Shown here: positions 24,412-31,379 of the stretch, one piece after another | Layout: each line of letters begins with the position of its first letter | Position numbering within the stretch: position 1 is the first letter of the stretch | Assembly (NCBI RefSeq): GCF_014202275.1 | Contig: NZ_JACHGF010000001.1 | Location: forward strand, 62,001-126,000 | Direction: 5' to 3' | Origin: Rhabdobacter roseus | GTDB taxonomy: Bacteria > Bacteroidota > Bacteroidia > Cytophagales > Spirosomataceae | Length of the DNA: 64,000 nucleotides | Program-made: the position numbers and the translations under genes | Notes under the pieces: generated by a model | Databases searched by the model: none | Seen by the model: only the letters and a program-made list of their open reading frames with translations | Told to the model about the DNA's origin: nothing

Positions 24412-25791
24412 TTGTCGACGTACTTCAAAGATATTGCCGAAGGAATTACTACGACGCTGACGGGTATGCGGCTGACGTGGCGCCACGTGTGGGCGGCCCG
24501 GAAGCGTCGTATGCCCATGGATGTGCGCTCGGACTCTTTTTTTGCGCAGGATGACGGCATGGTGACGATTCAGTACCCGTTCGAGACCATCCCCATTCCG
24601 GACAACGGCCGCTACCGCCTGCACAACGAGATGGACGACTGCATCGTGTGCGACAAATGCGCCAAGGTATGTCCCGTGGACTGCATCGAGATTGAACCCA
24701 TCAAGGCTACGGAAGAGGTAGGCCGCGCTTCGGACGGCTCGCCCATCCGGCTGTACGCCGCTAAGTTTGACATCGACATGGCCAAGTGCTGCTACTGCGG
24801 CTTGTGTACCACCGTGTGCCCCACGGAGTGCCTCACCATGACCAAAACGTTTGATTACAGCGAGGTAGACATCCGGGACATGGTGTATCACTACGCCAAC
24901 CTGACGCCCGAGGAGGCCCAGGAAAAACAAGACTTACTGGAGGTTTTTCAAAAAGAAAAAGAAGCACTCAAAGCCGCCAAAAAGCCGGTGGGCACCGAGG
25001 CCGCCGCCAGCCCGGAAGAGGTACCGGCCAAGCCGCGCCCGGCGTTCCGGCCCGGCATGAAGCCCCCAACGGCCCCGGAAGCTCCCGCCCCTATACCCGC
25101 AGACGAGGTACCTACGGAGGAAAAACCCGCCGCCAAAGTACCCTTCCGGCCCAGCCAAAAGCCCAAAACGGAAGCCAGCGAAGTACCTTCCGACCGACCC
25201 GCCGACCCGCCCACGGCCAAGGTGCCTTTCCGGCCGGGGATGAAGCCCAAAACCGGAGAAGTGAAAGACGCCGCTTCGGAAGTACCGGCTCCGGAAAAAT
25301 CGGCCACTCAGGTACCTTTCAAGCCCAGTATGAAGCCGAAGGCAGCCGAAGTACCCCAAGAACCGAATGCGCCCGCCGCGAAGGTACCCTTTAAACCCAG
25401 CATGAAGCCCAAAACCGGGGAGGTGAAAGATGCCGCCGCGGAGGTACCGGCTCCGGAAGTACCCGCGGCCAAGGTACCTTTCAAACCGAGCATGAAGCCG
25501 AAGGCAGCCCCGCCCGCTGCTGAAGAAGCGCCCGTGGTTCAAGCGCCCCAAGTACCTACCGAACCGACTCCGGAAGTACCTACGGAACAACCGGTAGCCA
25601 AGGTACCCTTCCGGCCCAGCATGAAACCCAAGGCGGCCGAAGTACCCCCCAAAGAGGTACCAGCTCAACCCAAAACGCCGGAAGAAGTACCGGCAAAAGA
25701 AGCCCCGGAGGAACAAACCCCCGAACGACCCGCCGCCAAGGTACCTTTCCGGCCCAGCATGAAACCCAAACCCAAGCCACCCACCGAGTAG
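24412..25791 (+). CDS. nuoI: NADH-quinone oxidoreductase subunit I with a long VPF-repeat tail
   Basis: 459 residues from a TTG start (MSTYFKDIAEG). Residues 1-175 are a normal NuoI: two ferredoxin motifs CIVCDKCAKVCP and CCYCGLCTTVCP hold the N6a and N6b [4Fe-4S] clusters that pass electrons through the peripheral arm of complex I. NuoI is normally 160-230 residues; here a further 280 or so residues follow. This tail is a charged, Pro/Lys/Ala/Glu-rich low-complexity region containing eight copies of a unit like KVPFRPSMKPK, spaced by acidic AEVPAPE-type linkers. The tail is in frame without interruption. Every Val-Pro step but one uses the codon GTA, so the tail is packed with RGTACC words (18 between 25021 and 25790). 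Function of the tail is unknown. nuoJ follows 65 bp downstream. Confidence 0.92.
   Translation: MSTYFKDIAEGITTTLTGMRLTWRHVWAARKRRMPMDVRSDSFFAQDDGMVTIQYPFETIPIPDNGRYRLHNEMDDCIVCDKCAKVCPVDCIEIEPIKATEEVGRASDGSPIRLYAAKFDIDMAKCCYCGLCTTVCPTECLTMTKTFDYSEVDIRDMVYHYANLTPEEAQEKQDLLEVFQKEKEALKAAKKPVGTEAAASPEEVPAKPRPAFRPGMKPPTAPEAPAPIPADEVPTEEKPAAKVPFRPSQKPKTEASEVPSDRPADPPTAKVPFRPGMKPKTGEVKDAASEVPAPEKSATQVPFKPSMKPKAAEVPQEPNAPAAKVPFKPSMKPKTGEVKDAAAEVPAPEVPAAKVPFKPSMKPKAAPPAAEEAPVVQAPQVPTEPTPEVPTEQPVAKVPFRPSMKPKAAEVPPKEVPAQPKTPEEVPAKEAPEEQTPERPAAKVPFRPSMKPKPKPPTE
25041..25785 (+). repeat. Eightfold degenerate repeat inside nuoI
   Basis: Eight imperfect copies of a unit encoding (A/T)(K/Q)VPF(K/R)P(S/G)(M/Q)KPK, at roughly 25041, 25133, 25215, 25306, 25376, 25467, 25595 and 25733. 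The copies are separated by variable linkers rich in GAAGTACC and GAGGTACC. The irregular spacing and codon drift show that they are old duplications under selection for the peptide rather than fresh slippage. Confidence 0.85.
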
Positions 25792-25856
25792 TACTTGGCC
25801 TGCCCCCGGTTATTTACTACTTTTACCGCCCTTACCGCTGACCCGTTTTCGCCAGT

Positions 25857-26375
25857 ATGGAATTAGTCGCTTTTTACGGATTTTCGGCCATGTGCATCGG
25901 TTCGGCGCTGTTTATCCTGCTGACCCGCAACTTGATGTACGCTGCCTTTGCCCTGTTTGTGGCGCTGCTGGGCGTAGCCGCGCTGTACGTCCTGGCCGGG
26001 GCCGATTTTCTGGCGGTCACGCAGCTGATGATCTACGTCGGCGGCATCCTGGTGCTGCTCATCTTTGGCATCATGCTCACGCAGACACCCGAACGCCAGG
26101 AAGCCACGGCTTCCAACCGCGTCGAGGTACTTTCCGGGCGGCGCTTCTGGGGATTCCTGGCTAGTGTAGCGGTATTTTGTCTGCTGCTCTTTACGCTGCT
26201 GGGGAGCCGGTTTCGGCTGGGAGGCGATACCCTCACCAGCCGCTCCACACTGCGCACGCTGGGCGTAGAGCTCATGACGTCCCACCTGCTTCCGTTCGAA
26301 ATCGCGGGGGTACTTCTATTGGTAGCGCTGATTGGCGCGGCCTACCTGGCCCTAAACCGTAATCCCTCGGCATGA
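25857..26375 (+). CDS. nuoJ: NADH-quinone oxidoreductase subunit J
   Basis: A 172-residue integral membrane subunit of complex I with five hydrophobic segments. The family signature is plain in the third helix: GADFLAVTQLMIYVGGILVLLIFGIML, containing the Tyr and Gly pi-bulge region involved in conformational coupling. Its stop overlaps the nuoK start by four bases (ATGA), indicating translational coupling. It works next to NuoK in the proton-pumping membrane arm. Confidence 0.95.
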   Translation: MELVAFYGFSAMCIGSALFILLTRNLMYAAFALFVALLGVAALYVLAGADFLAVTQLMIYVGGILVLLIFGIMLTQTPERQEATASNRVEVLSGRRFWGFLASVAVFCLLLFTLLGSRFRLGGDTLTSRSTLRTLGVELMTSHLLPFEIAGVLLLVALIGAAYLALNRNPSA

Positions 26376-26683
26376 GTACCATTCCCCTGATTCATTTCCT
26401 GATCGTTGCCGCGGCGCTGTTCAGCATCGGGCTGGCGGTGGCTATTACCAAGCGCAACGTCATCGGTATTCTGATTGGCCTGGAGCTCATGCTGAACGCC
26501 GTTAACCTCAACCTCGTTGCCTTCAGCCGCCACGACCCTACTTTCCTGCGTGGGCAGTTGTTTGCGCTGTTTGTAATAGTAGTCGCCGCGGCCGAAGTGA
26601 CGGTGGCGCTGGGGATTGTGCTGCGGGTATACGGCCACTACCAAACCATCGATCCCGACCAGGTAAGCGACCTGAAAAAATAA
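26372..26683 (+). CDS. nuoK: NADH-quinone oxidoreductase subunit K
   Basis: A 103-residue subunit with three transmembrane helices. Conserved Glu residues important for proton transfer are seen in GILIGLELMLNAVNLN and VVAAAEVTVALGIVL. Length and pattern match the family. The expected next genes nuoL, nuoM and nuoN do not follow; instead a DUF606 membrane protein comes 36 bp later, so the complex I genes are split in this genome. Confidence 0.95.
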   Translation: MSTIPLIHFLIVAAALFSIGLAVAITKRNVIGILIGLELMLNAVNLNLVAFSRHDPTFLRGQLFALFVIVVAAAEVTVALGIVLRVYGHYQTIDPDQVSDLKK

Positions 26684-26719
26684 AACCCGGGCTGATCCGG
26701 CAACCTACGTATAGCTGCT

Positions 26720-27166
26720 ATGTACTTCTTTTTTCTCATTTTGGCCGTTCTTCTCGGCGTATCTACGGCGGTGCAGTCGGGCATCAACTACCAGCTTCGT
26801 ATTTCGGTCGGGAGCCCTTACGTAGCCAGCCTCATTTCCTTTTTGGGCGGATTCGTAGCTTTGCTGCTGGCCTTTGTGGTGTTCAATACGGGAAATTTGC
26901 CTTCCCTGGATTCCTTCCGGCAAATCAGCTGGTGGAAACTGACGGGCGGCTTGTTCGGAGCGTTTTACGTCCTGACGGTCGTCTTCATCGTGCGCGACAT
27001 TGGCCCGGCTACCATGCTGAGCCTGGCCGTGGCGGGGCAGCTCATTGCCTCCGTGGTCATTGATCACTTCGGGTTGCTGGGCTTTGCGGTACAGCCCATG
27101 AGCCTGCTGCGCCTGCTGGGGGTGTTGCTGCTGATACTGGGCGTTGTTTTGATCCTGAAGTACTAA
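26720..27166 (+). CDS. DMT-superfamily membrane protein (DUF606/YdcZ-like)
   Basis: A 148-residue membrane protein with five hydrophobic segments. It opens with FFLILAVLLGVSTAVQSGINYQLR and contains SPYVASLISFLGGFVALLL and a late GPATMLSLAVAGQLIASVVIDHFG, the pattern of DUF606 half-transporters related to EamA. These probably dimerise to move small metabolites, with no known substrate. It is read in the same direction as nuoK with a short gap and may share its transcript by chance of position. Confidence 0.8.
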   Translation: MYFFFLILAVLLGVSTAVQSGINYQLRISVGSPYVASLISFLGGFVALLLAFVVFNTGNLPSLDSFRQISWWKLTGGLFGAFYVLTVVFIVRDIGPATMLSLAVAGQLIASVVIDHFGLLGFAVQPMSLLRLLGVLLLILGVVLILKY

Positions 27167-27176
27167 GAAAGAGGTT

Positions 27177-27755
27177 ATGGAGATCCGTTATAAATTCTAT
27201 CCCACCCTGCTCAATACCTTCGCCCGCTACCAGCGGGGGTACCTGAGCGAGCAGGAACTACTCGACCGCATCAACCGTGTACCCATTCCGCAAACGGAAG
27301 CCCAGGCGCGCGGGGTGTCGTTTGAGGAAGCGGTGATCAAAGGTACCGACGAGGAGTACTTCGACCCGGAGGTACTTCGCAAAGCCCGCGCGCTGCTGCC
27401 CCGGCCCATGGTCGAGACGCAGGTATACTGCCAATACCAGCTCGGCGAAGTACTGCTCTACGGCTACGTGGACGTGATCGGGCGCACCCTGGCCGTGGAC
27501 CTCAAAACCACCAGCCGCTACGCCCCCGACCGCTTCACCCACAACCACCAGAACTTCTACTTACTGGCGCTGCGGCCCAAGGGCATCCGCACGCTGCGGT
27601 ACGTCATCACCGACTTCCGGGAGGTGTACCAGGAAGACTATACGCTCGACATGGATTTTTCGGTGCAGGAAAAACAGATCGAGGCCTTCTGCTACTTTCT
27701 GGAGGTACACCGCGACCAAATCACCGACGCCAAGGTATTTGGTGGCAATAAATAG
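27177..27755 (+). CDS. PD-(D/E)XK nuclease-superfamily protein
   Basis: A 192-residue cytoplasmic protein. The segment LLYGYVDVIGRTLAVDLKTTSRY (about residues 96-118) has the arrangement D-(x)n-D-x-K on two strands that defines the PD-(D/E)XK nuclease core, as in RecB- and Cas4-like exonuclease domains; an upstream Glu in SFEEAVIKG would complete the site, and HNHQNFYLLAL matches the helix with the QxxxY-type motif. It starts 11 bp after the DUF606 stop. No CRISPR array, helicase or restriction partner is near. DNA-end processing is likely but unproven. Confidence 0.7.
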   Translation: MEIRYKFYPTLLNTFARYQRGYLSEQELLDRINRVPIPQTEAQARGVSFEEAVIKGTDEEYFDPEVLRKARALLPRPMVETQVYCQYQLGEVLLYGYVDVIGRTLAVDLKTTSRYAPDRFTHNHQNFYLLALRPKGIRTLRYVITDFREVYQEDYTLDMDFSVQEKQIEAFCYFLEVHRDQITDAKVFGGNK

Positions 27756-27779
27756 CCTCAGCAGGTACCCTTCCGGCCT

Positions 27780-27812
27780 GGGTACTTGGACCCAAGTACC
27801 TTCCCAAGTACC
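27780..27812. terminator. Bidirectional hairpin between convergent genes, built from GGTACTT words
   Basis: GGTACTTGG (27781-27789) and CCAAGTACC (27792-27800) form a perfect 9-bp inverted repeat, and a further CCAAGTACC stands at 27804-27812 as an alternative right arm. The hairpin separates the convergent nuclease and beta-barrel genes. T/A runs are short (TTAAAA follows), so termination is inferred from position. Confidence 0.55.
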
Positions 27813-27814
27813 CC

Positions 27815-29020
27815 TTAAAACGCTAACCCTACGCCCAAGTGAAAGGTAGTTTGGTGGGAGGGCCGCCCGCGTTGTGACTTCAGCAGATTTTGTCCCCGCG
27901 AAATACTTAGGTCAATGTAGGCGTTTTTGAACAGTCGCTGCTGTATCCCCACTACCCCACCCAGACCCAGGACTTTAGTGTCTTGGTAGGGATTCTGACT
28001 GTAAAAATATTCTGTGTGTAAGCCTAGGTAGGGTCCCGATAAATTAGGCGCTCCCGTACCGCGCTGAATTTTCCTTTTTTGTAAGAAATAATGCCGTAGT
28101 TGCAGCGTGGGCTGTACCTGCCATTGTAGGTAAGGCATCTCGTCATGGAAGGTGAAAAGTCGGCTTGATCGGTCGAATTGTCCGTTGATCTGCGCATTCA
28201 CCGACCAGGGCGCAGAGCCTAGTTTCTGCTCATAGGCTATGCTTCCGTTTAGCTGCTGCCCTCTAAGCCCCAAATACAGATTCGGCCAGGCTATTTTCAG
28301 TTGGCTGCGCACCAGTTCGTCGCAGCGAAGTACCTCGCAGAGTGGCGATTGTTTTGTTTTTTTCCAATCGCCAAAAGCCAATCTTATGCTACGGCGGGTA
28401 CCTAGCGCGTAATCCATCTGATCAATGATGTCTCTGCGGGTGCCATCGGGATTGCGTAAGTCCCAAGATTCCCTTTGGCGAACTACCCCAATGGCAAAGT
28501 CGACAACACCACGGTTTAAAAACCGGCGCTGAATGCCGTACTCAATGCCCAACCGCTGATGATCCTGCAATACGTTATGATAATGGATATATTGGTAAAA
28601 AACACCCAGGTAGTTGCCACTGAAGTTATTAGCACTTTTGCCCTCCTGAATACGCTTCTTCATATCATAGTACCAACGCACCTGTGGCTGAATCGTAGTG
28701 GTTCGTCTAAGACCAATGTGACCACCCCAGCTCGCGGATAAAAAAGCATCAGCTCCCACCGAAAAAGAAGGTGACAGTTTATATTCATAGCCCAATTTCA
28801 AGAAATTTTGCCCTACGAAATTCAGGTAATCACTGGCCACCCCCACCTTCAGCATGTGGCGGGTAGGTACTTTGGTCATGAATACGTTTTCGTAGCGGTC
28901 GAGGAAGCGTTGCTTCGGGAGGGAATCCAGTTCCTGGCGGTACTGGATTCCCGTGCTGTCCTGCGCCCGGAGCGCCCCAAAAGCAAGCGTGGATATAAGC
29001 AGAAAGCCTATTTTTTTCAT
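27815..29020 (-). CDS. Exported two-part outer-membrane beta-barrel-like protein
   Basis: A 401-residue protein with a signal peptide (ending near ALRAQ). It is made of amphipathic beta strands and shows an internal duplication: SGNYLGVFYQYIHYHN with IEYGIQRRFLNRGVVDFAIG in the first half answers SGPYLGLHTEYFYSQN with GVVGIQQRLFKNAYIDLSIS in the second. It ends in a hydrophobic, aromatic strand (TTFHLGVGLAF), as outer-membrane barrels do. No named family is certain; it resembles DUF3575-type barrels. It is the last gene of a run on the minus strand headed by an ECF sigma factor. The base composition is slightly lower in GC than its neighbours. Confidence 0.6.
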   Translation of the reverse strand: MKKIGFLLISTLAFGALRAQDSTGIQYRQELDSLPKQRFLDRYENVFMTKVPTRHMLKVGVASDYLNFVGQNFLKLGYEYKLSPSFSVGADAFLSASWGGHIGLRRTTTIQPQVRWYYDMKKRIQEGKSANNFSGNYLGVFYQYIHYHNVLQDHQRLGIEYGIQRRFLNRGVVDFAIGVVRQRESWDLRNPDGTRRDIIDQMDYALGTRRSIRLAFGDWKKTKQSPLCEVLRCDELVRSQLKIAWPNLYLGLRGQQLNGSIAYEQKLGSAPWSVNAQINGQFDRSSRLFTFHDEMPYLQWQVQPTLQLRHYFLQKRKIQRGTGAPNLSGPYLGLHTEYFYSQNPYQDTKVLGLGGVVGIQQRLFKNAYIDLSISRGQNLLKSQRGRPSHQTTFHLGVGLAF

Positions 29021-29070
29021 GGCAATGAAGAAAGTTAGGTTGAGAGTGAAGCTGAAGCGTAGAGGTACCT

Positions 29071-29952
29071 TCAGCGCACGGTGAGGGTGCCAAACTCGGC
29101 GTTGATGTGGACGAAGGCGGTCTGGTTTCGTTTAAAAAAAGCTTCTTTAAAATCGGGCGTGTTGCGCTTCCAGCGGAAACCGTTGGGCAGCTGGGTGGCG
29201 GCGTAGGCGGTCTGGATGTCGTAGTCGTAGCGTTGCCAGTCCTTGGCCAGCAGCGTCACGACCGACTTTCTGGACTGGATCGTGAGGCTATTGAGCGCCG
29301 GGCTGGGCTGAATGGCCACGCTGCCGTAGTGGGCGTCCAGCTTCACGGTACCGCCGACGTCGTCCAGCTGCAGGTCGGTGTGGTCGGTGGTGAAGGCGAG
29401 CGTACCCTGTAGGTACCTGGCCTTGAGGTCGCCGAAGGTCGTTTCCAGCAGCATCCGGCCCGACAGGTCGGTGAGCGAGGTCGTACAAAAATCCGCCTTC
29501 ATTTTTATTGAATTCTGTAAGCCTTTGAGCAACACCGTACCGAAGCTATTCCGAACCTCCAGCGCGCAGCCCGCCGGTACCTGAATCCGGTAGTGCGCCT
29601 TGAGGTTAGACACCGGCTTGGCTTCCCCGCTTTTCAGGACAATGTAGTTCCGCAGGAAGTAGTCGCGCCCCTGGCGCTCGGCCAGGTACTGCATCTTGGC
29701 CAGGTCGGTGGTGGCGACGCTGCGGTCGGGGTGCCGCGCCGAGAGCTCCAGCGTTACGTTGATTTCGGCTTTGTCCCAGGCCACCACCTCGATGTCGGCC
29801 TTCTCGGCGTTCAGGTGGAGCGTCCGGATGCCCTGCGCCGGTACCGCCCGCTCAATGGTGCGGGAAGCCACCTGGAGCGTCACCTGCGCCCGCGCCGGGT
29901 AAAGTACCCCCAGGCTCAGTGACAGGAAAATGATAATTCGTTGGATGTTCAT
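29071..29952 (-). CDS. Exported DUF4097-like beta-helix protein
   Basis: A 293-residue protein with a signal peptide (to about PARAQ). The body is a series of short repeating strands of the DUF4097 'putative adhesin' type: IRTLHLNAEKADIEVVAWD, FGTVLLKGL, LTDLSGRMLLETTFGDLKA, and HYGSVAIQPSP. The family is exported and often encoded beside ECF sigma/anti-sigma pairs, as here. It follows the anti-sigma gene after 8 bp. A role in envelope stress sensing or adhesion is conjectural. Confidence 0.75.
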   Translation of the reverse strand: MNIQRIIIFLSLSLGVLYPARAQVTLQVASRTIERAVPAQGIRTLHLNAEKADIEVVAWDKAEINVTLELSARHPDRSVATTDLAKMQYLAERQGRDYFLRNYIVLKSGEAKPVSNLKAHYRIQVPAGCALEVRNSFGTVLLKGLQNSIKMKADFCTTSLTDLSGRMLLETTFGDLKARYLQGTLAFTTDHTDLQLDDVGGTVKLDAHYGSVAIQPSPALNSLTIQSRKSVVTLLAKDWQRYDYDIQTAYAATQLPNGFRWKRNTPDFKEAFFKRNQTAFVHINAEFGTLTVR

Positions 29953-29960
29953 GCGGTTGG

Positions 29961-30533
29961 TTAAATAAACGTAGCCATTTCGTTCAGGAGCTGGGCTTTT
30001 TCGCGCTCCAGCTGGTTGAGCTGCCGCACCAGCGCGGGCTCGGTATTGTAGGGCGTCATGGCCTGTTGTAGCCGCTCCGAGGCCCGTTGCAACGCCTCAA
30101 ACTCGCGCTGCAACCGCTGGAAATCGTCGCCACTGCACAGCAGGCTTTGCGCTTCGCAGTAGGCGCGTAGTTTTTCGTATTCGGCATCAATCAAGCGGTC
30201 GGGCTCCGGTTGCAGGCGGGTATCTACCTGCTCCACGGAGTAGGCAACGGCCGAATTCTCACCGGGCCACAAGTAGAAAGTACCCAAGCCGAGCAGCCCC
30301 ACCGTCACTGCTGCCGCCACGCGGTACCAGGCCGTACGCTTTTTAGAAGCACTTTTTGCTTCAATGCTTTCCCAAAGTACCTCCGCGGGCTGGTAGGTAG
30401 GTAGCTGGCTGAGCGCCTCCCGCAGGGGTAGTTCGTTCATTTTCTGGCAGGTACCTTGCCAGGTTTCCTCCGGCGGCGGGTAGCTGGGTAGTTTTTGCAA
30501 AGCCTCTCGCAGGGTACTTTTATTCTTTTCCAT
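29961..30533 (-). CDS. Probable anti-sigma factor, single-pass membrane protein
   Basis: A 190-residue protein with one transmembrane helix (about residues 71-90, VAAAVTVGLLGLGTFYLW). The cytoplasmic N-terminus holds a tandem repeat: LREALQKLPSYPPPEETW and LREALSQLPTYQPAEVLW, about 32 residues apart. After the membrane comes a long coiled coil (about 115-190) rich in Glu, Gln and Arg. It lies 12 bp downstream of an ECF sigma gene, and the repeated motif is the natural candidate for sigma binding. There is no zinc-binding HxxxCxxC motif, so it is not a classic ZAS anti-sigma. Confidence 0.75.
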   Translation of the reverse strand: MEKNKSTLREALQKLPSYPPPEETWQGTCQKMNELPLREALSQLPTYQPAEVLWESIEAKSASKKRTAWYRVAAAVTVGLLGLGTFYLWPGENSAVAYSVEQVDTRLQPEPDRLIDAEYEKLRAYCEAQSLLCSGDDFQRLQREFEALQRASERLQQAMTPYNTEPALVRQLNQLEREKAQLLNEMATFI

Positions 30534-30545
30534 GATACATCAGGG

Positions 30546-31055
30546 TCAGGGAGCGGTGAGCAGCGCTCGTAGTTTTTTCTTGGCGTAAAAAAGCTGCGAC
30601 TTGGAGGTACCTTCCGAAATCCCCAGCAGCCCGGCGATTTCGCGGTGTGTGTAGCCTTCTACCTCAGCCAGCACAAAGACCGTCCGGAAGCCGTCGGGCA
30701 GCGACAGGATGGCCGTCTCCAGGTGTGCTACGTTGATGGCCGTCTCGCCCCAGTCTACGCCCGGCTCGGCGGTGTCGTCCAGGGCCTGCCAAAGGACCAG
30801 CCGCTTGCGCCGGGTAGCCTGCCGCACCACGATCTGCTTGATCCAGGCACCCAGCGTAGCCTCGGCCCGGAACTGCCCCAGGTGCCGGAACACCTCCACG
30901 AAGGCATCCTGTAACACATCGCTGGCGTCGTCGAAGTCGCCCGTGATGCGGTAGGCCAGGGTGTACATGGCGTTTTTATAGCGGTCGTAGAGCCGCCGTT
31001 GCGCGCTGCGGTCGTGCCGTAAGCATTCCTGGATGAGTTCGGCCTCCGTAAACAT
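30546..31055 (-). CDS. ECF RNA polymerase sigma factor
   Basis: A 169-residue sigma factor. Region 2: QRRLYDRYKNAMYTLAYRIT and DDASDVLQDAFVEVFRHL; region 4: LPDGFRTVFVLAEVEGYTHREIAGLLGISEGTSKSQLFYAKKKL, split over the last 55 residues. It heads an operon of sigma, membrane anti-sigma, DUF4097 protein and beta-barrel protein, an arrangement expected for an envelope-stress or surface-signal regulon. Closely related to the Bacteroidota ECF group that works with DUF4097 or 'anti-sigma plus OMP' cassettes. Confidence 0.9.
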   Translation of the reverse strand: MFTEAELIQECLRHDRSAQRRLYDRYKNAMYTLAYRITGDFDDASDVLQDAFVEVFRHLGQFRAEATLGAWIKQIVVRQATRRKRLVLWQALDDTAEPGVDWGETAINVAHLETAILSLPDGFRTVFVLAEVEGYTHREIAGLLGISEGTSKSQLFYAKKKLRALLTAP

Positions 31056-31379
31056 GCGGGCGTTGGGGCTGGTGAGGTACTTTGCTATAAAGAGGGTACT
31101 TGCGGCTCAAAAGGTTGTATGAGCGCCGGATTTATTTCAGAAAATATTTTCTTGCCGTAGCTCTGCAGTAGTACAATATTGGCGAGGAAAGGCTAGTTGC
31201 TTGCATAATAGTTGGCATAACACAAAAAATAGGCTTCATAGGTACTGTTTTTCCCCGATTATAAGTACTTTCACCGCTTGGTAAGCGCGCAGCCACGCTG
31301 TGGAGAAGTACCTGAGCGCTTTCTTTATTGAGTATTAAATACCCGAATACCTTTTATTTACTACGCATAGGAATACGCT
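31056..31379. other. Divergent intergenic region
   Basis: 324 bp between the divergent ECF sigma and TldD genes. The right part is AT-rich and contains one reasonable promoter for the TldD gene (see separate entry). Three GGTACT/AGTACC words occur in the region. No gene or hairpin stands out. Confidence 0.5.
31328..31355 (+). promoter_or_regulatory. Candidate promoter for the first tldD-like gene
   Basis: TTG at 31328-31330 and TACCTTTT at 31348-31355 with a 17-nt spacer, ending 24 bp before the ATG. Seven of eight -7 positions fit TAnnTTTG, but the spacer is a little short. Confidence 0.35.

Noticed and set aside
24934-25716. Arg/Gly/Tyr-rich repeat protein on the minus strand through the NuoI tail
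   Set aside because: It is the mirror of the VPF repeats; the plus frame continues from a bona fide NuoI, and the minus frame has no start context or signal peptide.
24934-25791. NuoI tail as an assembly or slippage artefact
   Set aside because: Eight copies differ at many synonymous and linker positions and keep one frame, which argues for an old, selected repeat.
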